Of a DNA stretch of 64,000 bases, positions 55,734 through 64,000 are shown in pieces. The number at the start of each line of letters is the position of its first letter. Within the stretch, counting starts at the first letter, position 1. Position numbers and translations under genes: made by a program. The stretch is from Antilocapra americana. Lineage: Eukaryota; Chordata; Mammalia; Artiodactyla; Antilocapridae. The DNA lies in assembly GCA_007570785.1 (NCBI GenBank), contig ML660213.1:89183-153182 (forward strand), given 5' to 3'. The notes beneath the pieces were generated by a model that worked only from the letters and a program-made list of their open reading frames with translations, had not been told where the DNA came from and did not search any database.

Positions 55734-57754
55734 CATATGTGCTGTAAATCTTTGTGAGATGATTTCTGAGGTAAGGCAATAATAGGCTGTGATTGATAAC
55801 CCTTCAAGTGAATGCCTTCTAAAGTTGATCTGTTTGTTATCACACCCTACTTTAAGCAGAAACAGTCTCATCCATTTCAATGAGATTATATAACAAGAGT
55901 AAGGTACCAGATCATTACATAGAACAAATTACCTATTTTTAAACTGCTAAGCTAAAATTAACAATACGAATGTGGCTCTTTCTCCCCTTTTGCCTTTGTC
56001 TTAGCTAACAACCTATTTGAATAGTTGTCCAATAGTAACTCCTTTTTGGATAATCATGAATAAGGGAGTTGAATATCAGAAATTTATTCATGCATTCTCT
56101 GATTCAGATGGTGGAAATTCATTCTAGTTCTGTCAAATTTTTATTGTTTTTGATGTTACACACAAAAAACTTACCTTAATAAGACTCATTTGTTTCATTT
56201 TAAACATCAATATTGTATGCTATCTCAGTGTTTGAGAAAACTGAAATTAAGAAAAAGCTGGGTATCTACCAACATAATTGAAACGAAGTCAACAATTTCA
56301 CAATATTAATGCTTTCATCCAAAGCATTAATTGTATTGTTTTCTATTCTAAAATGCCTAAATGCTAATTATCTAAAATTCCAAAATTTATGTTTGAAAAA
56401 TATCCATTTTAATGTTGATTTTGAAGTTTTGAATGAAGGATCATTTTGTTTAAAATCTCCTCCTTTAGACATTTATGTCTAGTTTTACACAGTGTTTTCC
56501 TTCCATTTTGCTTTTACCTTTAAACTTCACATTTATATGTCAGGGTACAATATCACTCACTGTATTCAATGAATGGTATTTAAAATGGAAGTATACATTC
56601 TCACTAGATTTACTTATGATTGTCCTCATCCACAGTTATCCATAGGCTCATGATTTACACACTTGTTAACAGTTTCTACCATCAACATTTATCCTGGCTT
56701 TTGTTAACGCCTGAGATGATTGTGAACGATGACACTCAATGATAATTTTTTTTCTTTTCCCTTTTGGGACATTGAAAGTTGGATTATCTCTCTTCCCTGA
56801 CAAAAAATATTATGCTATGTCATTCATGAAAATTAACTTGATATAGAAATATACAGATACATCTTCAAGAATTTTTCTTCTCCATCTGACCTTGTAGTTC
56901 ACATCATTCTTCCTTTATGTCAACTTTGACACTCTGTAGATCCTAAGGATTATTTGTGAATTACTCATTATTTTTCCTTGAAATATTTCAGAGAGTTTTT
57001 CTACTGATTTATTTGTGTTAGTATCATACTAAACACCAGATTATAAGTAAAATGTATTTATTCTTGGAATGCATTTCTAAGGATATTTAAGAAACCACAA
57101 AGTTTTATTGTTACATATGGCTACATTATCTAGCTCTACAGCATTAACTTCCTTTGTGTCTTCCTGTTTATTAGTCTCCACATCAGGTCAGTTTTATAGT
57201 CATTCATAACTTATTTATAACAACTCTTCCAAATCTGTTTCTCTTCTTTATTCCCACTGTTACTGACCAATAACAAATGCTAATCAACATTTCAAGACTG
57301 TAAAGTATCCTTACATGGAGTATTTCTGTATTTCCCCCCATCCCCAATTTATCTTTTCTTTTCCAGCAAGGAACTGTTAAAATAGTGACTCTATTATTGG
57401 TTATAGAGTCTGTTTCTGCTAAACAAACAGAAAATCATTAGAAGAGCAAGAAGTACCCTCTATCGCTACACTTTCTTTCTAACTGCATCTCTCAAAATTC
57501 TACATTCCATTTACAGGCACATCAAATGGAAAACAAACACATAATTTAATAAATAATTTTCATACTGTGATGGCTGCATTTGAAGTTCTCATTTCTTGCA
57601 ACGCCTTTTTCTGAACTTCTATCCTAGGTGTACTTTCTTCATTCTTGAAAACCCTCACTGTTATCTGCCTTTTCAATGGTTTTGTCACCTTTCCCATACT
57701 TACAGTACACATGATGGCATCACTGTTCAAATTTAACCAAATCCTGATTTGTAA
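55734..57754. other. AT-rich DNA, no gene seen
   Basis: About 2 kb of AT-rich DNA with no recognised repeat and no exon-like signal. Confidence 0.35.
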
Positions 57755-58619
57755 TGCTCTGAAAATTAGTCATGTTGAGCATCTTCTCATGTTCTCTTTG
57801 GCCATTATTATGTGTTCTTTAAAGAAATGTCTATTTAGATCTTCTGCCCATTGTTAAATTTTTTTTCTGACATAGAACTGCATGAGCTATTTGCTAGTTT
57901 TAAAGATTAATCCCTTGTAAGTCACTTCATTTGCAAACAGTTTCTCCAGATCTGTGACTTGTCTTTTTTTGTTTACAGTTTTCTTTGTTGTACAGAAGTT
58001 TTAAGTTTAATTAGGTCACATTTGTTTAGGTTTTATTTTCATTTTCTGGGAGTTGGATCCAAAAAGATACTGTATGTGTGTTTACTTAGTCGCTCCATCA
58101 TGTCTGACTCTTTACAACCCCATGGACTGTAGCCCCACCATGCTGCTCTATCCATGGGGATTCTCCAGGCAAGAACACTGGAGTGGATTGCCATGCCCTC
58201 TTCCAGAAATCTTCAAAACCCAGGGATCAAACCCAGGTCTCTCAGATCATTGGCAGGTTGTTTACTGTTCTAGCCACCACCAAAACTGAAGTTGAAAAAT
58301 ACACTATTACAATTTATGTCAAAGAGTTTTCTGTCTACATTTTCCTCAGAAAGTTTTATGTTTACCCTTTTATGTAGGTCTTTGATTGAGTTTGAGTTTT
58401 TCTGTATGGTGTTAAGGAGAGTTCTCGTTTCATTTTTTATATGTAACTTTCCACTTTTCCCAGAATTATTTATTTATTGGTTGATTGATATCAAAATTAT
58501 TTTTTGAAGAGTCTGTTTTCTCCATTCTATATTATTGCCTCTTTTGTAATAGGTTAGTTGACAATAGGTATATGAGTTTGTTTCTGAGCTTTCTATTCCT
58601 GTCTCTTGATCTGGGAATA
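57755..58619 (-). mobile_element. Old L1 ORF2 fragment, split by a SINE
   Basis: CATGTTGAGCATCTTCTCATG, GATCTTCTGCCCATTGTTAA, TTTGTTGTACAGAAGTTTTAAG on the left; AAGAGTTTTCTGTCTACAT and TAGGTCTTTGATTGAGTTTG on the right: reverse strand of L1 ORF2. Broken by stops. Confidence 0.88.
58075..58279 (-). mobile_element. Bov-tA SINE inside L1
   Basis: TTTACTTAGTCGCTCCATC, GAACACTGGAGTGGATTGCC to the head GTTTACTGTTCTAGCCACC. Interrupts the old L1. Confidence 0.94.
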
Positions 58620-58622
58620 GAT

Positions 58623-59286
58623 CAAGACTTCTGGTTCCTCTGCCTTTTCGAAATCCAGCTTGTACATCTGGAAGTTCTTGGTACACATACTGTTAGGTTT
58701 GAAGGATTTTGAGCATTAACTTGCTGGCACATAAAATGAGCACAAATGTGAGATAGTTTGAACATTTTTCGGCATTGCCTTTCATTGGGATTGGAATGAA
58801 AACTGACCTTTTCCAGTCCTGTGGCCACTGATGAGTTTTCCAAATTTGCTGGCCTGTTGAGTGCAGCACTTTCACAGCATCATCTTTTAGGATTTGAAAT
58901 AGCTCAGCTGGAATTCCATCACCTCCAATAGCTTTGTTTGTAGTAACACTTCCTAAGGTCCACTTCACTTCACTTCACTCTAGGATGACCGGCTCTAGGT
59001 GAATGATCACACCATCATGGTTATCTGGGTCATTAATAACATTTTTTGCAGTTCTTTTATATATTCTTGTCACCTCTTTTTAATATCTTCTGCTTCTGTT
59101 TGGTTCTTACCATTCTGTCCTTTATTGTGCCCATCTTTGCATGAAAATTTCCCTTGGTATCTCTAACTTTCTTGAAGAGATCTCTAGTCTTCCCCATGCT
59201 ATTGTTTTCCTCTATTTCTTTACATCGTTCACTTAAGAAGGCTTTCTTATCTCTCCTTGCTATTCTTTGGAACACTGCATTCAAAT
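58623..59286 (-). mobile_element. BovB LINE, internal ORF2 segment
   Basis: Covers the endonuclease-RT linker and early RT. Minus frames: 59057-59284 (NAVFQRIARRDKKAFLSERC, GKTRDLFKKVRDTKGNFHAK), 58693-58968 (NKAIGGDGIPAELFQILKDD, PQDWKRSVFIPIP) and 58622-58843, frameshifted relative to each other. The 3' end of BovB is not here; the left edge abuts the old L1. Confidence 0.93.
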
Positions 59287-59517
59287 TCCCAAGATATATT
59301 AACTGTATATGATTGAAACCATAAATTGATAATGAAACTTAGTTACACCTAATTTTATTTTCTCTTAGTCTGTCTAGTCTATACCTGATAATTTATCAAT
59401 TTCTCTTAAAGCAGAGTTGTGTTTTTGTTTTACAAGGGTAAGAAAATCTTGAACTCTCATCATTTGGCAAATGATAGCTCCCAAGAAAGCATCTAAGACA
59501 TTTATAGAAATTATTGT

Positions 59518-59925
59518 TGTTGTTTAGTCGCTCAGTCATGTCTGACTCTTTGCAACCCCATGGACTGCAGCATGTCAGGCTTCCCTGTTCTTCACCATCT
59601 CCCAGAGCTTAAACAAACGCATTTACATTGAAGTGGTGATGCCATCCAACCATCTCATCTTCTGTCGTCCCCTTCTCCTCCTGCCTTCAATCTTTCCCAG
59701 CAACAGGGTCTTTCCCAGTGAGTCAGCTCTTGGCATCAGGTGGCCAAAGTATTCAGCTTCAGCATCATCCCTTCCAATGAATATTCAGGATTGATTTCTT
59801 TTAGGGTTGATTGGTTTGATCTTGCAGTCCAAGGACTATCAAGAGTCTTCTCTAAAACCAAAGTTGAAAAACATCAATTCTTTGATGCTCAGATTTCTTT
59901 ATGGCCTGACTCTAGACCATAGGAA
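59518..59925 (-). mobile_element. BovB LINE 3' part
   Basis: TTGTTGTTTAGTCGCTCAGTC (3' end) through GGTCTTTCCCAGTGAGTCAG to TTTATGGCCTGACTC. 5'-truncated at about 400 bp. Separate from 58623-59286, with 230 bp of other DNA between them. Confidence 0.94.
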
Positions 59926-60926
59926 CAGAATCTTCACCAAAATGATATTTAGAGAAACCAATAGTACCCAAACTAGAAAAACAACAATGACATTTTCACC
60001 ATTTATTCTACTGTATTGAAACTCAATAGGAAGCTAATAGTTATGTAAATTATTATGCCTACTTTATAAAAGTAGAAGGCACAGTGCCACATGGACTTAC
60101 TTGTTCACCTACATTTCTTTTATTGTTCTTCACTTCATATTAGAGCTCAGGCATTTCAGCTGAGTGCACCCACCCTTCCTTCCATTGCCCCAGTTAGGCC
60201 TTTCCCAGTCTACCTAGTTGTAGGTGTGTTTTAAGTGACGAATTTCTGACCAAGGCAGTGTGAACAGAAATGAGTGTTTTCAGTTCTGCCCTTCAAATAT
60301 ATGCATTGTGAGTGTCTTCCATGTTTCTCTTTCCTGCTGACTGGCAGAGGGAGAGGAATTAACCACTCTGGATGCAAAGATAAAGTCAGCATACTGCAGA
60401 TTGCTGTCGTTTTACCAGTCCTGGAACATCTACCTCAGATTTAAGCTTGTTTACTATATTTATGGATCTCAATGTTACAAATCCTTTTTGTAAATCAAAA
60501 CAAATAGAACAGAGAAATTTTTCATGAAGAAACACTCTTTCAATATGCAATTCAGTTATTAGGAGTGTAGTCACATGATAAGAAATTTGGCTGCCAATCT
60601 TGTGCTTAGGCTACTAACAACACAGTATTTTTACAATGAAATTCTAGTTTTAAAAATGCATCTATATTTTCAATGAATACTCATTAAATAGCTATCATGT
60701 ACCATTTATTGTGCCAATCAAGAAATTATGGGGAGTACACTTCTAGTTTAACTAATTTGTTAAAATGAGATGGGAGGCATTACTTTTTGGTTAACAATAA
60801 TTGCCTAGTATATTTTGGACCCAATATTTGAGAGACAAAATGTTGTAAAATATGTTATTGAGCGATACTTATCTCATTCAGCCTTTCAATCATATCTTCT
60901 TGCTTCTCCTAATTAGTGGAATATTT

Positions 60927-60929
<3 letters not shown>
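59926..60929. other. Unassigned DNA, no gene seen
   Basis: A less AT-rich patch at 60140-60360 may be an old LTR but I cannot assign it. Confidence 0.3.

Positions 60930-60961
<32 letters not shown>
60930..60961. repeat. (AC)16 microsatellite
   Basis: Sixteen uninterrupted AC units directly before a SINE head. Confidence 0.97.
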
Positions 60962-60963
<2 letters not shown>

Positions 60964-61160
60964 CTTCCCTGGTAGCTCAGTGGTAAAGAATCTGCCTACC
61001 AATGCAGGTTCGATCCCTGATCCAGGAAGATTTTCTGGAGAAGGAAATGGCAACCCATTTCACTATTCTTGCCTAGAAATCCCCATGGACAGAGCAGCCT
61101 GGTGGGCTAAAGTCCATGGGATTGCCAAGAGTCAGAATGACTGAGCAACTTAAAAACAAG
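60962..61160 (+). mobile_element. Bov-tA SINE between inverted microsatellites
   Basis: GGCTTCCCTGGTAGCTCAG to ATGACTGAGCAACTTAAAAAC. Slightly shortened in the head (ACCAATGCAGGTTCGATCCC). The CA tract on the left and the TG tract on the right are complementary. Confidence 0.94.
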
Positions 61161-61170
61161 TGTGTGTGTG

Positions 61171-61222
<52 letters not shown>
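61161..61222. repeat. (TG)n microsatellite
   Basis: TG repeat broken once by TATATATG, then about 22 uninterrupted TG units (61178-61222). Confidence 0.97.
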
Positions 61223-61226
<4 letters not shown>

Positions 61227-61502
61227 CATATATATAAAACACTTTGTTTATAGGTATTATTGCGAGAATAGGACTCAGTAGGTGGAGAAGAATGAATGAG
61301 TTAAGGGTGTTAAGAGTGGATAAGAGCTTAGCAGAATTTATCAGGCAGGACTCATGGACTGGCAGCTTAATTATTACTCCCATGCACACTCAATTTGAAA
61401 TTCTCAACACTGGCAATTGTTAAATTAGATGATATCAAATAAAAATGTTCTAATTTTAGAAATACTTTTCATTTAACAAAATTAACCTTTTATTTATGTT
61501 TT

Positions 61503-61695
61503 TTAATACTGATTTCTTTGGCTGTATTGGGTCCTAGTTGTGGCACATGGGGTCTTCGCTGTGGTGCACTCAGTAGTTTCGGTGCATGGGCTTTGTTGCC
61601 CCGAGGCACATGGGATCTTCCTGGACCAGGGATTGAACTCGCATCCTTTCCATTGCAAGGCAGTTTCTTAACCACTGGACCACCAGGGAAATCCC
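61503..61695 (-). mobile_element. CHR-type tRNA SINE with 16-bp TSD
   Basis: TTTGGCTGTATTGGGTCCTAG, GATCTTCCTGGACCAGGGATTG to the head CCACTGGACCACCAGGGAAAT. Perfect 16-bp duplication CAAAATTAACCTTTTA at 61487-61502 and 61696-61711. Confidence 0.93.
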
Positions 61696-61711
61696 CAAAA
61701 TTAACCTTTTA

Positions 61712-62527
61712 CATAAAATTTTACAACCAAAATTTATTTTTATATATCAGATCAAAGAAAGCACTGAAATTTAACATGCTACCATAATTCTAATGATAGA
61801 ATATGAATGGCTAGAAATGCTGTTTTCATTCTTAGCCTCCAATAATAGCTTTATAAGAAACAATTTTATACATGTATTTAAAGTTAATACATTTATACTG
61901 AGCTATATTTAAAGCATTGTAGGAAAGAAAGATGAGAAACATGCCCGTGGATGGCAAATGATTGGAAGGAAGTAACAACTATACAAACTTGATAAACTGA
62001 TGAGTGCTGTTGTTTAATGAAAAAATGATTTTTCCATTAATTGACAAGTTTTACATTTTAGCATTACATTTTCAGAGGAAACTATGAATTATCAGAGAAA
62101 TTAAAACTAAAATCTGGACTACGTTTTTCTAAAATACAATAGGGCTCCTATCAATGTTTGTCAGAAAAAGTCACAGCAAACTGAATTTAGCAATAAAATA
62201 TGCAGTCTACTAGAACTTTGATAGTCTGCCTAGGGAAATTTAAAAGCCTTTTTTTTTAATAGAATAAATGCTTAAAGTTAAAATCAAAATAGTTCTTTTA
62301 CATCAAGTTTGAGAAAACTCTGAGAATACATCATTGCACATCTAGGTTGATCATAAAAAATACCATTTTAACATGTTCAGATGCACCTTAAAATGACTCA
62401 GTGGGTTGTAGAGTCTAACACATTTTCTTCCCAATTATTTTTGAATGGTTCCTGACAAATATTTTTTTTAAAGAAAGAATGATGGACTGTCTTTTTTATT
62501 TTGTTTTTATGAGACTCTTATTTTTAG
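61712..62527. other. AT-rich DNA, no gene seen
   Basis: No recognised repeats. T-rich stretch at 62247-62258. Confidence 0.35.
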
Positions 62528-62555
62528 CCTGTCATAAGAGGCAAATGGCAGAGCT

Positions 62556-62798
62556 ATGATTTGGGTAAGTTTTATAATAGAGCCTCAGCTTGCACAATTC
62601 AGGATACAGCTTTCTTTAATCTGTCAAGGAGTATGGGTTCTGTGGTGTTTTGATATAGATGTAGATTTAGTTATATATGTTAATGAATTCTATCTCGACA
62701 ACCTTAAAAAAGTGTTAGCCATTGCTGGGGAAAAAACTGTATGTGATTTTGAAAGCCTTCGAAAACTCCTGAAGTATCATAAAAATTTTTCCACCTAA
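62556..62798 (+). other. Possible coding remnant (80-codon frame)
   Basis: The second half, from an acceptor-like TTTCTTTAATCTGTCAAG ending near 62628, gives a protein-like text (FDIDVDLVIYVNEFYLDNLKK, VLAIAGEKTVCDFESLRK, LLKYHKNFST) before a TAA at 62796. Upstream, 62528-62564 is an exon-like segment bounded by TTATTTTTAG and GTAAGT, but it resembles a MIR piece. No family recognised; it could be a terminal exon, a pseudogene piece or chance. Confidence 0.2.
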
Positions 62799-63250
62799 AT
62801 ATTTTTGTCACATAATATTAAGAAGTTATAAATCAAAATCAAGTAAATTAGATCAAAGACTACTACTATATGAAAAGGGACATATTATTTTAGAATATCT
62901 TAATTTTTAAAATGTAAAAGTTTATTCTTCAGTATGAAGAACTTTGTTCAAATAATAATGTAAAAGAGTATTGAAACAAAAAAATTAAACAGATGTTCTA
63001 AATATAGTTCTTTTTATAAAATACCCATTTTTCTTTTAATGTTTAAATTGAGTAATATCTGCCTAAAGTATGTAAGGCATATGTTAAAATCATTTGTTAA
63101 ATTGCACACTGAATATGTCAAATTGATTATTTTAAACTTCTTTCAGTGGTTATGTAAAACAAAGTACAGTCTTTTCGGGTTATAGTCACTTGTTTTCTAA
63201 TAAGTTTCATTCTTCTGAACACTGATTTTTTTTTTTTTTAACTTTTTCTG

Positions 63251-63382
63251 ATGAAAAGGATGTTTACGTACCCTCCACTGCCTGGACTACTGCGCCCTTT
63301 CACTTCTGATAAATCATTTAAATATCCTGCAAAGGCTGACATGGTGGCCAGAAAAAAATTTGTTGAAGAGAAGCTCTTTTAA
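63251..63382 (+). other. Possible small ORF or exon remnant (43 codons)
   Basis: Follows a T14-rich polypyrimidine tract and GATGAAAAG (acceptor-like AG at 63257-63258). Text includes MFTYPPLPGLLRPFTSDKSF and KADMVARKKFVEEKLF, a basic C-terminus, then TAA at 63380-63382. It contains CpG and GC-rich codons unlike the surroundings. Too short for the usual ORF cut-off. No homologue recognised. Confidence 0.2.
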
Positions 63383-63430
63383 TATGGTGCTTAACTTTGA
63401 TACTCATTATAGCAGTTGTTCATTCATTTA

Positions 63431-63452
63431 AACAAACAAACAAAAAAACATG
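63431..63452. repeat. (AAAC)n short tract
   Basis: AAACAAACAAACAAAAAAAC; possibly the tail of an unrecognised retrocopy. Confidence 0.7.
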
Positions 63453-64000
63453 GAGAGTTTAGATTAGACTGTCACATTTTCTGCATCTAACTAGCTACTG
63501 GTTAAACTAAATTAAAAGTGTAGCCAAACTTCTTCACATGTTCTGAATACACATACTCTCCCAGTATCTACTTAATTTATTCCCAAGGAAAAATGCTATT
63601 GCATATTTCTTTTAAAACATGTGGTTGAATTTCAATTACTACTACTCACCCCCTCAGGCAATACCAAGAGTATATTATTAGAGGTAATGACCGTTAAATG
63701 ATAACTATATTGATTCAAAAGCCCTGAAGGATGGGTAATTTCAGTCTTGAATACAAAGCCCATGCTTTGCTGACTGAGCTTCACCAACCAAATATTCCCT
63801 CACACAGCAGAGAGAAGGGCCAGGTGGGTGTTCTGATGTGCTGCCTTCTGGCAAAAGCTTAAGACATTGCCATTTGAAAAGTGATGTGGATGGTGGTGAT
63901 AATGACAAACACTGGGTTTTTTTTACATGTTTATCACGTGAATGTACAAAACAGCATCCTAGACAAAGCTTTTGAAAAGGTAAGCCCTTCTAGCTTATCT
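63453..64000. other. Unassigned DNA to window end
   Basis: AT-rich with a slightly GC-richer patch at 63760-63850; no gene or repeat recognised. Confidence 0.35.

Noticed and set aside
60930..61222. Possible CRISPR-like or other array
   Set aside because: Only dinucleotide repeats and one SINE; nothing in this eukaryotic window resembles a CRISPR array.
61150..61389. ORF with long THTHTH run
   Set aside because: Translation of the TG microsatellite.

Overview
The window is a stretch of ruminant, almost certainly bovid, nuclear genome. The diagnostic content is the repeat set: many Bov-tA SINEs, several BovB (RTE-type) LINE copies, a very young bovine-type L1 (L1_BT-like), CHR-type SINEs, and the usual placental background of MIR, L2, MLT1, Tigger-type DNA elements and old L1. 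Base composition is AT-rich. I see no bacterial features and no complete protein-coding gene. Nearly all ORFs of 60 to 170 codons are chance frames or retroelement remnants. The window reads as intergenic or deep intronic DNA.

Layout. 235-3412: compound young L1, a 365-bp copy of the L1 3' end in inverted orientation joined head to head to a 2.8-kb 5'-truncated L1 whose ORF2 remainder (about 824 codons) is still open. 3413-18600: mostly old AT-rich DNA with scattered Bov-tA SINEs, two probable endogenous-retrovirus LTRs (about 7850-8353 and 12183-12893), MIR/L2 pieces and an isolated 108-bp L1 fragment. 18600-22200: a BovB-rich block (three minus-strand copies) with a Bov-tA dimer. 22200-38300: MLT1, microsatellites, SINEs with clear target-site duplications, a small Tigger-like element and a 76-bp near-perfect palindrome at 30125-30200. 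38700-46000: a dense old L1 region, partly inverted and partly interrupted by SINEs. 47690-48350: a GC-richer island of unknown origin. 49294-49570: a small twin-primed L1. 54700-55740: one L1 3' end nested in another. 57750-59930: old L1 plus two BovB pieces. 60930-61222: a SINE between inverted CA and TG microsatellites. 62500-63400: two short ORFs that look more protein-like than the rest and could be exon or pseudogene remnants.

How the parts relate: L1 reverse transcriptase is the presumed source of the L1 copies. BovB machinery is thought to mobilise Bov-tA, whose body shares its 3' end with BovB. I did not find a previously undescribed system. The most unusual structures are the palindromic L1 at the start and the hairpin at 30125. 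Repeat family names come from recognising consensus sequences by eye and should be checked with RepeatMasker/Dfam.
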